Below are positions 15,922 through 25,719 of a stretch of 64,000 nucleotides of DNA, in pieces; position 1 is the first letter of the stretch; each line of letters starts with the position of its first letter. The translations under genes were made by a program, and so were the position numbers. The notes beneath the pieces are model-generated. The model saw only the letters and a list, made by a program, of their open reading frames with translations. It was not told where the DNA came from and did not search any database. Source of the stretch: Brevibacillus sp. JNUCC-41 (GTDB taxonomy: Bacteria > Bacillota > Bacilli > Bacillales > DSM-1321). The stretch lies in assembly GCF_014844095.1 (NCBI RefSeq), contig NZ_CP062163.1:4931501-4995500 (forward strand). Reading direction: 5' to 3'.

Positions 15922-16577
15922 GCTTTAACCGCCTCCTGCCGCTTTAAAATGTCAATTACATCAAAAAATGTTTCAAACCCTTGATGTGGAATCCCTTCCC
16001 TTTCACATTTTTCAAGCAGTATGTCACGGGCTATGACAAAATTGGCCTGTTTGGCCGCTTCAAAATCCGTTACTGAATCTCCAATAACGAATTTAAAATC
16101 TTCCGCCCCCGCTATTTCCCTCATAATGGATGGCTTGCAGCAACCGCAATCATTATTACATTGATCATCACAATCATGCGGCCACTCAATATAAATCTTT
16201 TCCTTATCAAAAAATGCTTGGTTACAATAAACGGACTCTGTTGGCAAGATATCATTTAAAAGCGGTGCAATGAAAAAATCCATGCCCCCGCTTACTATAT
16301 ATAAAGGGATGTTGGCTTGTTTCGTATACTCAACGAATTCATAAAACCCTGGACGAATGCCGGCCGTCTTTCTTACATATTGGATGATGTCATCCTTCAT
16401 GCCACTATCAAGCAGCGAAAACATCTCCCCAACTCCTGAAGATATACTGATTTTTTGCTGGAGGATACCGTCTTTCAACTTTTCCCATTCCGGAGGAGCA
16501 AATTTTTTCATGATGGAAATGATATTATCCGTGTTGGTGATCGTTCCGTCAAAGTCACAAAAGATGATCGGTTTCAT
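15918..16577 (-). CDS. mtnX: HK-MTPenyl-1-P phosphatase
   Basis: HAD-superfamily phosphatase, 219 residues. It removes phosphate from 2-hydroxy-3-keto-5-methylthiopentenyl-1-phosphate. HAD motif I is FCDFDGTIT, motif II lies in [10 protein letters not shown] and motif IV in [12 protein letters not shown]. The Cys-rich segment [15 protein letters not shown] also occurs in the B. subtilis protein, so it is a family trait. ATG 16577 is preferred; an in-frame ATG at 16598 has no ribosome site and its next codons form the GGGGAGG used here. It lies 5 bases after mtnW. Confidence 0.93.
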   Translation of the reverse strand: MKPIIFCDFDGTITNTDNIISIMKKFAPPEWEKLKDGILQQKISISSGVGEMFSLLDSGMKDDIIQYVRKTAGIRPGFYEFVEYTKQANIPLYIVSGGMDFFIAPLLNDILPTESVYCNQAFFDKEKIYIEWPHDCDDQCNNDCGCCKPSIMREIAGAEDFKFVIGDSVTDFEAAKQANFVIARDILLEKCEREGIPHQGFETFFDVIDILKRQEAVKA

Positions 16578-16582
16578 TATTC

Positions 16583-17815
16583 TTATAGGCCTCCCCATAA
16601 CAAAAGAGCTTTTTTTAGTGTTTCTTCCTCAGCAGCCGCTTCAGATAGGTTCTTTCCTGCTAGAACGGCTTCCACAGCAGAACGGAAAGCCTTGGCCCCG
16701 CCATTTGCTCCGTCAGGGTGCCCATGAACTCCCCCTCCTGCATTAATCACGCTATCGAGCCCAAAATCCTTGATCAGGTCCGGAACCATGCCCGGATGAA
16801 TGCCTGCAGAAGGAACAGGGAAGGCTTTTTTCCATGAAAGTTCATCTTTTGTCAGAGCTTCAGCAATCGCCAAGGTCTCCTTTTTTTCCAGTGCGACATT
16901 TCCATAAGGGGATGGGAACAAGGATAAATCCGCACCTGATAACCTTACTAATTTACCAAGTAATAATGGATAGCCGATTCCATAAAATGATGAAGCTGCC
17001 AATGCCCCGCTAAAGGCGGGGTGCGCCATGATCGGCAACTTGATACGATCATGTTCACTCAAGGCCTGCAATACATCCAAACCATATGTATGAACGTTGA
17101 ACAATAAGGCATCTGCCCCTGCTTCAGCCGCCTGCTCTGCCTTATCCAGCAATTCAAATGTTTTCCCTGATAGATTGACTGCATATAAAGTACGGTGGCC
17201 AGTGGTTTCATGGACTTCATTCAATATTCTTTTTCCCGTTTTTATTCTATCGAAAAATGGAGTCAGTTCCTGGTCGAAGAGGATCTCATCATCTTTAACT
17301 AGGTCGACGCCCCCTAATGCTTGTTGTCTCAGTTGCTCGTTATGGAATGTCAGGTCTCTTCCTAATACACCTTTAAAGATGCTCATTACCAGGGGCCGGT
17401 TAAATACGCCAATCTTCTCCCTTATGCCTTCAATGCCAAATTGCGGTCCGGGAAAAGCTTTTTGAATATCACCGACAAAATCCAGATCGATGAGTTTTAT
17501 TTCTCCGTCCAATGAAAGTTTGCCGAAGACAGTCGTGAGGATTGCAGGTAAATCAATGGAAAAATTCCCTGCCGGATAGGTAATTTTAATAAGCGAACGG
17601 TATACTTTACGATTAAAGTAGCTGTTTGCCCTCTCTTCTTCAGAAAGTGGTGTCACCGATACAACGCGCCCCTTATGTTTTTCCAGTTGTTTCTGGACTA
17701 AATGTGGCAGGTCCGTCCATGTCCCGACAGTCAAACCTAGGGCAATGCTCTCTGCTTTTTTCTCATGATTTCCAGTGAAGTCATGAATTAAATAAGTAGC
17801 GACTATCTCGCTCAT
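16583..17815 (-). CDS. mtnW: RuBisCO-like protein, DK-MTP-1-P enolase
   Basis: Type IV RuBisCO (RLP), 410 residues. It tautomerises 2,3-diketo-5-methylthiopentyl-1-phosphate in methionine salvage; it does not fix CO2. The magnesium-site motif [10 protein letters not shown] carries the lysine carbamylated in this family. Phosphate-binding glycines lie in [12 protein letters not shown] and the segment [10 protein letters not shown] is conserved. ATG 17815 follows AGGAGTGATC; the longer frame to 17875 has no ribosome site. It is the first gene of mtnWXBD, under the SAM riboswitch at 17923-18069. Confidence 0.95.
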   Translation of the reverse strand: MSEIVATYLIHDFTGNHEKKAESIALGLTVGTWTDLPHLVQKQLEKHKGRVVSVTPLSEEERANSYFNRKVYRSLIKITYPAGNFSIDLPAILTTVFGKLSLDGEIKLIDLDFVGDIQKAFPGPQFGIEGIREKIGVFNRPLVMSIFKGVLGRDLTFHNEQLRQQALGGVDLVKDDEILFDQELTPFFDRIKTGKRILNEVHETTGHRTLYAVNLSGKTFELLDKAEQAAEAGADALLFNVHTYGLDVLQALSEHDRIKLPIMAHPAFSGALAASSFYGIGYPLLLGKLVRLSGADLSLFPSPYGNVALEKKETLAIAEALTKDELSWKKAFPVPSAGIHPGMVPDLIKDFGLDSVINAGGGVHGHPDGANGGAKAFRSAVEAVLAGKNLSEAAAEEETLKKALLLWGGL

Positions 17816-17881
17816 CTGATCACTCCTATAACACGTTAGTAAACTCCCGATGTCATTAACCTGAAATGGTCCCAAAATGGC

Positions 17882-17912
17882 AAAAGCCCCTTCATAAAGA
17901 AGAGGCTTTAAA
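17882..17912 (-). terminator. Regulatory terminator of the mtnWXBD riboswitch
   Basis: On the minus strand AAAGCCTCTTC pairs with GAAGGGGCTTT (one wobble) and is followed by TTGCC, directly downstream of the S-box. It is the expression platform. The T-run is short, so the OFF state may leak. Confidence 0.8.
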
Positions 17913-17922
17913 AAGCCATCTT

Positions 17923-18069
17923 CTTATCTCCCAGCCATTGGCTGCAAGAATTAGCACCGTGCCTTGTGGATTTCAGAAATCCGGCGAAGAATTCCGCCCC
18001 ATTTTACAATGGAATTACGGTCGGTTGCTGGGCTTCATAGGGCTAGTCCCTCCACCTGCTCAAAATAAG
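17923..18069 (-). promoter_or_regulatory. SAM-I (S-box) riboswitch for mtnWXBD
   Basis: On the minus strand all S-box signatures appear in order: P1 arm CTTATTTTGAGCAGG, then GGAGGGACTAGCCCTATGAAG, CCCAGCAACCG, a variable P3, GCACGGTGCTAATTC, and the closing P1 arm GAGATAAG. SAM binding would favour the downstream terminator and shut the operon when methionine is ample. A TTGACA -35-like box lies further upstream near 18150 on the same strand. Confidence 0.95.
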
Positions 18070-18204
18070 AAAACGCTGATATATAAATTGCATTCAAGTA
18101 TCGAAAGATTAAGAATTTATTTTGTATTCTGACAGGTAATCCCTACTTTGTCAATAAGTTTTAACTATTTTAACGGTGAATAAATCGGATATCTCAATTG
18201 ATCG

Positions 18205-19377
18205 TTAAAATAAGTTTAATTTACGTATTCGTTCCACAGCCTCTTCAAGTCGTTCTTCCGAGGTCAGCAGCCCTACCCTGACGTAACCTTCGCCAATTTC
18301 ACCGAATCCATTCCCTGCGGCAACAGCTACGTGGGCATGCATTAATAAATAGTCTGCAAAACTCTCTGACGTAAAACCATTAGGTACCTTGAGCCAGGCA
18401 AAAAACGATGCCGCAGGCGCTTTGACATCCCAGCCGATTGCCCTCAATCCCTCAATGAAAACATTCCTTCGTCTTTCGTACATCTGCACTAACTTCTCTA
18501 CACAGCTCTGCGAATCAAGCAAAGCACTTGCCGCAGCTTCTTGTATCGCCGGGAAAAGACTCACATAAAGATGGTCTTGCAATAGTTCAAGAGCTTCTAT
18601 TACACTCTTATTCCCCACTGCGAAGCCGACTCTCCATCCTGCCATATTGTAAGTTTTCGATAGTGTGTATATTTCTATTCCAACATCCTTCGCTCCCTCA
18701 GATTGGAGAAAGCTTATCGGTTTTTTCCCGTCGAATCCGATCGCGCCATAAGCGAAATCGTGGACCACACAAATGGAATGCTCTTTTGCGAGGGAGACGG
18801 TTTCATCAAAGAAACTATCAGTTGCAGAAGCACCTGTGGGATTATTCGGATAGTTCAAGAACATCATTTTGGCTTTATCAAGTACTTCTTTATGTATGTC
18901 ATCATATTTCGGAAGAAAATCATTTTCTTCTGTCAGAGGCATGAGTTCGGTCTTTGCCCGGGCTAAAACAACTCCGGAAAGATAATCGGGATAGCCGGGA
19001 TCTGGAACAAGGATCGTATCACCTGGATTCAATAAACACTGCGGCAGTTCTACAAGACCTGCCTTCCCCCCGAAGAGAATCGCCACTTCACTATTCGGAT
19101 CCAGCTTGACACCGTATTCTCGTTCATAAAAGACGGCGGCAGCATCTTTTAAATATTGATGTCCCCGGAATGGCGAATATTTATGATTAATCGTTTTTTC
19201 TGCGGCCGACTGCAAACTTTTCACGATATGTTCTGGCGTCGGCTGATCAGGGTTTCCCTGGCCTAAATTAATGACATCATATCCTTGCTCCGTGATTGCA
19301 TTGACTTTTGCGACTAGTGAAGCAAAAAACTGCTTGGGCAGGTCCTGAAGCTGACCGGATTTTTCGAATTGCACCAT
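18205..19377 (-). CDS. mtnE: Methionine-salvage aminotransferase (MtnE)
   Basis: Fold-type I PLP aminotransferase of 390 residues. In salvage it converts 2-keto-4-methylthiobutyrate to methionine. The PLP lysine is in TLSKTYNMAGWRVGF. Further signatures are NYPNNPTGA, HDFAYGAIGFDG and the C-terminal RVGLLTSEERLEEAVERI. The gene is monocistronic, divergent from mtnU, with about 100 bases between them and no S-box of its own. Its place between the two riboswitch-controlled operons supports the salvage role over general transaminase use. Confidence 0.92.
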   Translation of the reverse strand: MVQFEKSGQLQDLPKQFFASLVAKVNAITEQGYDVINLGQGNPDQPTPEHIVKSLQSAAEKTINHKYSPFRGHQYLKDAAAVFYEREYGVKLDPNSEVAILFGGKAGLVELPQCLLNPGDTILVPDPGYPDYLSGVVLARAKTELMPLTEENDFLPKYDDIHKEVLDKAKMMFLNYPNNPTGASATDSFFDETVSLAKEHSICVVHDFAYGAIGFDGKKPISFLQSEGAKDVGIEIYTLSKTYNMAGWRVGFAVGNKSVIEALELLQDHLYVSLFPAIQEAAASALLDSQSCVEKLVQMYERRRNVFIEGLRAIGWDVKAPAASFFAWLKVPNGFTSESFADYLLMHAHVAVAAGNGFGEIGEGYVRVGLLTSEERLEEAVERIRKLNLF

Positions 19378-19476
19378 TTATACACCTTCTCTGAAATTTC
19401 TTGAAATTCTAGTCACAAATGATATATGTTTATCATAGTCTTGTAAAGCATTTTTTACATGTGGAGGTTTTAATCG

Positions 19477-20259
19477 ATGAAATGGAAAATAGCTTGTATT
19501 CAAATGGATATAGCTTTTGGTCAACCGGATATCAATTTTCAGGTTGCAGAACAATGGTTGGAAAAAGCAGCACGGTCAGAACCCGATATCGTCATTTTAC
19601 CGGAGCTTTGGACAACAGGATACGACTTGACCAGGTTAAATGAGATTGCTGATCACGAGGCAGAAAAAACGATTGAATTTTTAAAAACACAGGCACAAAA
19701 ACACCAAATTCACATCATAGGCGGTTCCATCGCGAAAAAGACAAGCAAGGGAATCTATAACACGATGATCATTATTGATAAACATGGGAATCTCATTAAA
19801 GAATATGATAAACTTCACTTATTTCAGTTAATGGATGAACATCATTTCCTGCAGCCAGGAGAAAAAGATGGTTTATTTACTCTTGATGAAAAAATATGTG
19901 CTGGATTCATTTGTTATGACATCCGTTTCCCTGAATGGCAGCGTGCCCATACCGTTCAAGGTGCCGAAGTTCTATTCGTAACGGCGGAATGGCCAAAGCC
20001 GAGACTCGATCACTGGAGAGCCTTATTGATTAGCCGTGCCATCGAGAACCAAGCCTATGTTGTAGCCGTTAATCGTTCAGGTTCGGATGTCAATAATACA
20101 TTTGCTGGTCATTCCTTGATTATTGATCCATGGGGGAATCTCATTAGTGAAGCCGGAGAAGGAAACGAACTCTTGACAGGCACCTTGGATTTCAATAAAG
20201 TTACGGATGCCCGAAACAAAATACCTGTATTCGAAGATCGCCGCCCTGATTTTTATTAA
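19477..20259 (+). CDS. mtnU: Omega-amidase/nitrilase-family hydrolase MtnU
   Basis: Carbon-nitrogen hydrolase of 260 residues. The Glu-Lys-Cys triad sits in LPELWTTGYDL, YDKLHLF and GFICYDIRFPEWQ. Enzymes of this type linked to mtn genes deaminate alpha-ketoglutaramate, the by-product when MtnE uses glutamine as amino donor (established for the family). ATG 19477 follows GGAGG. It is transcribed towards the mtnKA riboswitch but appears separate from it, because a promoter lies at 20268. Confidence 0.9.
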   Translation: MKWKIACIQMDIAFGQPDINFQVAEQWLEKAARSEPDIVILPELWTTGYDLTRLNEIADHEAEKTIEFLKTQAQKHQIHIIGGSIAKKTSKGIYNTMIIIDKHGNLIKEYDKLHLFQLMDEHHFLQPGEKDGLFTLDEKICAGFICYDIRFPEWQRAHTVQGAEVLFVTAEWPKPRLDHWRALLISRAIENQAYVVAVNRSGSDVNNTFAGHSLIIDPWGNLISEAGEGNELLTGTLDFNKVTDARNKIPVFEDRRPDFY

Positions 20260-20267
20260 TTTACCCA

Positions 20268-20297
20268 TTGACAAACTATTCAAAAGGTTGTTATTAT
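20268..20297 (+). promoter_or_regulatory. Sigma-A promoter of the mtnKA operon
   Basis: A consensus -35 TTGACA (20268-20273) is followed by TATTAT (20292-20297) at 18 bp. Transcription would begin shortly before the S-box P1 arm at 20331. Confidence 0.75.
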
Positions 20298-20330
20298 TTT
20301 CCCGAAGATTAAAATTTCAGAAAACATTCA

Positions 20331-20484
20331 CTCTTATCAAGAGCAGGCTGAGGGATAAAGGCCCTATGAAGCCCAGCAACCGACTGTAATACCATTGTGA
20401 AATGGGGCGGATTCACCGCCGGATTATAAAATCCACAGAGCACGGTGCTAATTCCACCAGAATTCATTTTCTGGAAGATAAGAG
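20331..20484 (+). promoter_or_regulatory. SAM-I (S-box) riboswitch for mtnKA
   Basis: S-box signatures in order: CTCTTATCAAGAGCAGGC, GAGGGATAAAGGCCCTATGA, AGCCCAGCAACCG, GCACGGTGCTAATTCC, and the closing GATAAGAG arm. An antiterminator can form with the 5' arm of the terminator at 20503. It is closely related to the riboswitch of mtnWXBD, so both operons should respond together to SAM. Confidence 0.96.
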
Positions 20485-20502
20485 GTCCGAAGCCAAAACT
20501 TC

Positions 20503-20535
20503 TGCCTCTTTCTATATATGAAAGAGGCTTTTTTA
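20503..20535 (+). terminator. Regulatory terminator of the mtnKA riboswitch
   Basis: GCCTCTTTC and GAAAGAGGC form a 9-bp stem around a short AT loop, followed by TTTTTTA, 30 bases before the mtnK start codon. Confidence 0.9.
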
Positions 20536-20564
20536 TTCTTATTTTGAATCTGGAGGGAAAAAGA

Positions 20565-21767
20565 ATGACTCAAAACCATTCAAATTTTAAGAGATTGACA
20601 AACGAAACAGCTATAAGCCTTGTAAAAAAACTTAGGTTGGTCAATGCGGATGCAAGTTTAAAGTGTAAAGAAATCGGCGATGGAAACTTAAATTATGTTT
20701 TTCATGTTACAGACACACACACAAATAAAGGAATAATCATCAAACAAGCGGTCCCTTATGCCAAGGTACTTGGTGAAAGCTGGCCGCTGACATTGAAAAG
20801 GGCTGCCATTGAAGCGAATGCGCTGATTCATTTCAGAAGTTATTGCCCTGAATTCGTACCGCAAGTCTATTATTCGGATGAACAGCTTGCCATCACGGTC
20901 ATGGAGGATTTATCTCACTTGAAAATCGTTAGAACAGGATTGATCGATGGCGATTCATATCCATTGCTTTCACAGCATATTGGTGAGTTTGTTGCGAAGA
21001 CGGCATTTTATACATCCGATTATCATCTAGAACCATCTGCGAAAAAGGAAGTGGCCCGACATTTCACGAATCCAGAACTCTGCAAAATCACTGAGGTCTT
21101 TATTTTTACGGATCCATTTTTTGAGGAACTCCCAGGAGACTTCGAAGTGGAATTGACTGATGCCGCCAAAAATATCTGGAATGATCAAGAAGTGATACTT
21201 GAGGTCGCTAAGCTGAAACAAAGCTTTGAAACCGAGCAGGAAGCCTTGCTTCATGGAGATTTACATACTGGAAGTATATTTGCAAGTGAAACTGAAACAA
21301 AGGTTATTGATCCGGAATTCGCTTTTTATGGACCTGTTGGTTTTGACCTTGGTCAATACACCGCCAACCTTCTCTTCCAGGCAGTCACACGCAATGGCGC
21401 TGGAAAGGAAGAGATTTTCACACACCTTCATGAATTTTGGAATGCCTTTGAAGAAACTTATACCGACTTATGGGAAGGTCAAAATAAAAGCCCATTCCGC
21501 CATGTGAAAGGTTATCTGCCTTACTTACTGACAAAATTCAAAAAAGATGCCTTCGGTTTTGCCGGATGTGAACTGATTCGGCGAACCATCGGCCTTTCCC
21601 ATGTTGCCGATTTAAACGTCATTGAAAATAAAGAGATAAGGATTGCTGCCAAAACGGCAACGTTGGAAATTGGTGCATTTTTAATTAAAAAACGGGATGA
21701 ATTAGATGTTCAAGCTGTCATTGAAGCGTTGAAGCAACGTACACTTCCATCTTATTCAACCATTTAA
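20565..21767 (+). CDS. mtnK: 5-methylthioribose kinase
   Basis: Kinase of 400 residues with a protein-kinase-like (APH) fold; it phosphorylates 5-methylthioribose at C1. Visible motifs are [11 protein letters not shown] (nucleotide loop), [12 protein letters not shown], the catalytic [11 protein letters not shown] and the metal-binding [20 protein letters not shown] 20565 follows TGGAGGG; the frame is open further upstream through the riboswitch, but that is not coding. It is first in mtnKA, 14 bases before mtnA. Confidence 0.95.
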   Translation: MTQNHSNFKRLTNETAISLVKKLRLVNADASLKCKEIGDGNLNYVFHVTDTHTNKGIIIKQAVPYAKVLGESWPLTLKRAAIEANALIHFRSYCPEFVPQVYYSDEQLAITVMEDLSHLKIVRTGLIDGDSYPLLSQHIGEFVAKTAFYTSDYHLEPSAKKEVARHFTNPELCKITEVFIFTDPFFEELPGDFEVELTDAAKNIWNDQEVILEVAKLKQSFETEQEALLHGDLHTGSIFASETETKVIDPEFAFYGPVGFDLGQYTANLLFQAVTRNGAGKEEIFTHLHEFWNAFEETYTDLWEGQNKSPFRHVKGYLPYLLTKFKKDAFGFAGCELIRRTIGLSHVADLNVIENKEIRIAAKTATLEIGAFLIKKRDELDVQAVIEALKQRTLPSYSTI

Positions 21768-21781
21768 AAGGAGCCCTGCAA

Positions 21782-22828
21782 ATGACTACACTAGCACCCT
21801 TACCCTATTCGGTACACTGGGATGATACCCATATTACATTATTAAATCAACAAGCCCTACCTTCCATAACTGAATTTATTGAACTTCATTCAGTTAATGA
21901 TGTATATGACAGCATTTTGACATTAAAAGTTCGCGGTGCGCCAGCAATTGGACTGACGGCAGCATTTGGTGTTGCACTTGGTGCCAAACAGGAAACAACC
22001 GCTGAATTAGGGGATTTCAAGAGAAATGTAACGAGGCATATTGAAAAACTCGCCTCTTCAAGGCCAACTGCAGTAAACCTTTTTTGGGCGTTAAGGAGGA
22101 TGGAGAACACCTTGCATGCTGCGCAAAGCATTTCAGCTGCAAAGGAAGCACTTGTATCGGAGGCTAAAGCCATCTTTGCTGAAGATGAAGAAATGTGCAG
22201 GAAAATCGGGGAACATGGTTTAACCTTATTCACTAGAGGAGATTCCATACTAACCCATTGCAATGCTGGGGGAATTGCCACAGCTCGGTATGGCACAGCC
22301 TTGGCTCCTTTCCACCTGGCTAAAGAAAGGGACTTTCCGTTAAAAGTATATGCATGTGAAACCAGGCCTGTCCTGCAAGGTGCGCGTTTGACGGCTTGGG
22401 AATTGATGCAAGCGGGGGTTGATGTCACCTTAATTTCAGATAATATGGCTGCACATACAATTCACCAGAAACGAATAAATGGAATTATCGTCGGGGCCGA
22501 CAGGATTGCGGCTAATGGAGATACAGCCAATAAAATCGGGACATTGGGATTGGCCATATTAGCCAAGCACTTTGGCATCCCCTTTTATGTGGCCGCACCA
22601 TCAAGCACATTCGACCTTTCCATCAAATCAGGCACATCCATCCCGATCGAAGAACGGAATGAAGCGGAAATCACCTCCATTCAAGGTGTAAGGATCGCTC
22701 CGGAAAACGTGAAGACTTTCAATCCAGCCTTTGACGTTACACCAAATCATCTTATTACGAGCATCATTACCGAAAACGGTATCATAACACAGGATTTCAT
22801 TAAAAACATTCCGCATTTTGTTAATTGA
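21782..22828 (+). CDS. mtnA: S-methyl-5-thioribose-1-phosphate isomerase
   Basis: Isomerase of 348 residues, related to eIF2B subunits. It converts methylthioribose-1-phosphate to methylthioribulose-1-phosphate. Conserved segments are [15 protein letters not shown], the catalytic Cys region [15 protein letters not shown], and SDNMAAHTI followed by [18 protein letters not shown] with the catalytic Asp. It is co-transcribed with mtnK and ends at a hairpin at 22852. Confidence 0.95.
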   Translation: MTTLAPLPYSVHWDDTHITLLNQQALPSITEFIELHSVNDVYDSILTLKVRGAPAIGLTAAFGVALGAKQETTAELGDFKRNVTRHIEKLASSRPTAVNLFWALRRMENTLHAAQSISAAKEALVSEAKAIFAEDEEMCRKIGEHGLTLFTRGDSILTHCNAGGIATARYGTALAPFHLAKERDFPLKVYACETRPVLQGARLTAWELMQAGVDVTLISDNMAAHTIHQKRINGIIVGADRIAANGDTANKIGTLGLAILAKHFGIPFYVAAPSSTFDLSIKSGTSIPIEERNEAEITSIQGVRIAPENVKTFNPAFDVTPNHLITSIITENGIITQDFIKNIPHFVN

Positions 22829-22851
22829 TCCAGGTTCCTTTATTGGTGATA

Positions 22852-22887
22852 AAAAACGAGAAGGATTTTTATCCCTCTCGTTTTTTA
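22852..22887 (+). terminator. Terminator of mtnKA
   Basis: AAAAACGAGA and TCTCGTTTTT pair around GGATTTTTATCCC, with a T-run at the end; the A-rich 5' side could also serve the convergent LCP gene. Confidence 0.8.
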
Positions 22888-22986
22888 TAGATGATTATGA
22901 TTATTCTTACGAGATCTATAATACAATAATTCAAGTGAATTCGAACATTTTCACTTACTATAAGGTTGTTTCCATAATAGTTCTTA

Positions 22987-23874
22987 TTATTTTGAAAAGA
23001 ACTCCCGAAGTGCCTTTTTATTTTTAGTGAAATCTATTTGCAAAACCGCTCCGGATTTGGGATATATTTCATCTTTAAAGCTTCCTTCCACTGGAACCCT
23101 TAAGGTTTCGACGGTGTCCGGTGTATGGAAGACGACTTTTGGACCCATTTCCATTAATGTTTTCAGACCAATATCTGTATCCAGGTACGAGAGTCCTTGT
23201 TCGATGATACTAGGAAGGGCTGCCATCCCTTCGAAGGATGAGATTTGATTTACGAACGCTGTTTTTAATTGAACCATGACTTCTTGTTGACGCTCCACCC
23301 TTCCAAAGTCACTTTCTTCGTCATGCCTAAAACGGACATATTTCAATATTTCCTCACCATGTAAAACATTTTTGCCAACACTTGCTTGAATGCTCATATC
23401 ATCAATGATTTCCTGATCTATATTCACCGCTACCCCCTCAGGGGCAAGTAAATCGACCATTTTCACAAATCCCTGGAAGTCGATTACCGCTACATGATCA
23501 ACCTTGATATCGAAATTCTCCTGTATGGTTTTCTTAAGCAGTTCCCTTCCACCATAATAATAAGCTGCATTTATTTTGTTATATCCTGATTTATTCCCGG
23601 GCATTTTCACATAACTATCACGCATGATGGAAGCCAGCTTCAGTTTCTCCTGCTCAGGAAAGTATTTTGCCAATATAAGCGCATCTGATCGGGATTTTTG
23701 CTCTCCCCTTGTATCAACACCGATTAACAGAAATGTTTTCACGCTTTCCTGGTCGTCTTCTTTGGTAAGTTTTTTTTCCGTACCTGCATTTCCATTTTGT
23801 TTGGGTAAAGGGGCATAAGTGCAGCCTGCCAGAATCAAGATCAATAGATATATGAAGAATACCTTTTCTTTCAT
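22987..23874 (-). CDS. LytR-CpsA-Psr (LCP) family lipoprotein
   Basis: LCP-family protein of 295 residues; such enzymes transfer lipid-linked glycopolymers (wall teichoic acid, capsule) to peptidoglycan. The LCP core is complete: FLLIGVDTRGEQKSRSDALI, SIMRDSYVKMPG, KINAAYYYGG, VIDFQGFVKMVD and YVRFRHDEESDFGRVERQQ, including the pyrophosphate-binding Arg residues. Unlike the usual single N-terminal TM helix, its N-terminus ends in LILAGC, a lipobox, so it is probably lipid-anchored. It is a single gene convergent with mtnA. Which polymer it attaches is unknown. Confidence 0.9.
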   Translation of the reverse strand: MKEKVFFIYLLILILAGCTYAPLPKQNGNAGTEKKLTKEDDQESVKTFLLIGVDTRGEQKSRSDALILAKYFPEQEKLKLASIMRDSYVKMPGNKSGYNKINAAYYYGGRELLKKTIQENFDIKVDHVAVIDFQGFVKMVDLLAPEGVAVNIDQEIIDDMSIQASVGKNVLHGEEILKYVRFRHDEESDFGRVERQQEVMVQLKTAFVNQISSFEGMAALPSIIEQGLSYLDTDIGLKTLMEMGPKVVFHTPDTVETLRVPVEGSFKDEIYPKSGAVLQIDFTKNKKALREFFSK

Positions 23875-23940
23875 TGCCTCACCTCATCGGAAAATTATCC
23901 CTATTATCTGTCTAATACTGGAATTTTATGCATTTAACGA

Positions 23941-23978
23941 CAAAAAAGCCTGCCAACGATATCGCTGACAGGCTTTTC
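23941..23978 (-). terminator. Terminator of ctpA
   Basis: On the minus strand GCCTGTCAGCG and CGTTGGCAGGC pair imperfectly around ATAT and are followed by TTTTTTG, just after the ctpA stop codon. Confidence 0.8.
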
Positions 23979-23990
23979 GTGCATAATCAT

Positions 23991-25475
23991 TTATTTAATT
24001 TCTTTCTTTAATACTTCTACTGCCTTTTTCACCTGTGTGTCGTTTTTAAGGATCTTCTCGCGGATGACCTGCATTAATTTCACGGTAGTATCATCTTTAA
24101 TTGTCCCAGTTTCTTTAATTTTTTGTTCCTTCTGGAACTCTATGACCGCATTTGTGGTTGCTTCATCAAAAAATCCATCTATCTTTCCTGGATCATGGCC
24201 TGCTTCCTTCAGCATCTCTTCAGCCGCTTTCACTTCACTCGAAGAATCGGATGCTTTTAATTCCTTATCAGGTGAAATGTACGGAAGGCTGGCATAATCA
24301 GGAAGCTTTACATTAATATCCGGCTTGATCCCTTTCTTATGAATCCAATTGCCTTCAGGTGTCAACCATTTAGCTGCCGTATATTTAAAGTTAGATCCAT
24401 CTTCAAAGTCTTGGGCAGTCTGAACTGTCCCCTTCCCAAATGACTTGACACCGATCAATGGAATGTCCGCAGACTCACTGACAGCCGCTGCAACGATTTC
24501 AGAAGCACTGGCACTTCCGTCATCAATCAACACGACTACCGGGATTTTCAGTTCTCCATCATTCTTCGATTTATAAACTTCTTTTTTCCCGCTGCGCTCC
24601 TCAACTTGAAGGACCACTTTCCCATTAGGTATGAACAGGCTCGCCATTTCTATTGCTTGGTCAAGAAGTCCCCCTGGGTTTCCGCGCAAATCCAATACGA
24701 GCCCCTTCATGTCCTTCTTCGACATTTCTTCAAGCGCCGTTTTCAGCTCTTGGACAGTATGTTCGGAAAAACTGGTCACTTGAATTTTTGCAACTCCATC
24801 ATCAAGCATTTCCGCATATACCGTTTCAATCGGAATTGTATCCCGTTTAATGGTGAGTTCCATCGGTTCCGGCTCACCAGCTCTTGAGATGGATAAATTC
24901 ACTTTCGTTCCCTTTTTGCCCCTGATTTTCAAGACAGCTTCAGAAGAGCTTAGTCCTTCAACGCTTTTACCGTCGACACTTAAAATGATATCATTCGGTT
25001 TTACCCCTGCTTTTTCTGCTGGGGACCCTTTTATCGGTGAGACGACCATGATTTGTCCATCCTGCTCCTGAATCTCAGCACCGATTCCTTCAAAAGATGA
25101 AGAGATGCTCTCATGGAAACTCGATGCTTCCTTTTTATCCATATAAGCAGAGTAGGGATCATCCAATGCTTTGATCATTCCATTAATTGCCCCGTCAACC
25201 AGCTTATCTTGATCAATCTCTTCATAATAGTTGTCTTTTATCGTATCATATGTAGAATACAGCTTTTCAAATTCCGAATGTTTATCCGGTGCTAATGACT
25301 CTACTTTTTCATCTCCAAAGGTCAAGGCTATTGTAGTAATCCCTGCAGTTAGAAATATGACTAAGAAAATCCCCATAATGAATGTAAACTTCTTTATTTT
25401 AATGAATTTCCCTGCCTCTTTTGGCTGTTTTTGATTTTCTTCTTCCACTGAAGCCTCACCACTTTCATTCTTCAT
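23991..25475 (-). CDS. ctpA: C-terminal processing serine protease (CtpA/CtpB type)
   Basis: Membrane-anchored S41 protease of 494 residues. After a short cytoplasmic tail, a TM helix (about 30-52) leads to an external part: PDZ domain (about 118-195, GIGAEIQEQDG to VNLSISRAGEP), S41 catalytic domain with the nucleophile in DDGSASASEIVAAA and the general-base Lys in KSFGKGTVQ, and a C-terminal peptidoglycan-binding domain (AGHDPGKIDGFFDEAT). The symbol follows gene order (next to deoD as in B. subtilis); CtpB has the same architecture, so the paralogue choice is inferred. It is a single gene. Confidence 0.9.
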   Translation of the reverse strand: MKNESGEASVEEENQKQPKEAGKFIKIKKFTFIMGIFLVIFLTAGITTIALTFGDEKVESLAPDKHSEFEKLYSTYDTIKDNYYEEIDQDKLVDGAINGMIKALDDPYSAYMDKKEASSFHESISSSFEGIGAEIQEQDGQIMVVSPIKGSPAEKAGVKPNDIILSVDGKSVEGLSSSEAVLKIRGKKGTKVNLSISRAGEPEPMELTIKRDTIPIETVYAEMLDDGVAKIQVTSFSEHTVQELKTALEEMSKKDMKGLVLDLRGNPGGLLDQAIEMASLFIPNGKVVLQVEERSGKKEVYKSKNDGELKIPVVVLIDDGSASASEIVAAAVSESADIPLIGVKSFGKGTVQTAQDFEDGSNFKYTAAKWLTPEGNWIHKKGIKPDINVKLPDYASLPYISPDKELKASDSSSEVKAAEEMLKEAGHDPGKIDGFFDEATTNAVIEFQKEQKIKETGTIKDDTTVKLMQVIREKILKNDTQVKKAVEVLKKEIK

Positions 25476-25719
25476 GACGATATAAACGATTTCATTCCTA
25501 TTTTATCAGCTTTCATGCCAATCGAAAAATAATAGTTATCAAAAATAACAATTTATGACCATATGTATTTTTTTACCTCTTCGCAAACGTTAATATAGAG
25601 AAAGCTCCAAGGGCAACAGCCAGCTCCCGACATAATAAAAATACGGATACCAAGGAATAAAGCGTCATTATACTGCACCACTTATTCCTGGTAACCCGCC
25701 TGACATTTACCTCCAATTA

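Noticed and set aside
25583..25678. 31-codon frame between ctpA and deoD on the minus strand
   Set aside because: Membrane-like peptide but no ribosome site, and part of it belongs to an inverted repeat (GTTACCAGGAATAA / TTATTCCTTGGTATC), better explained as a transcript-end structure.
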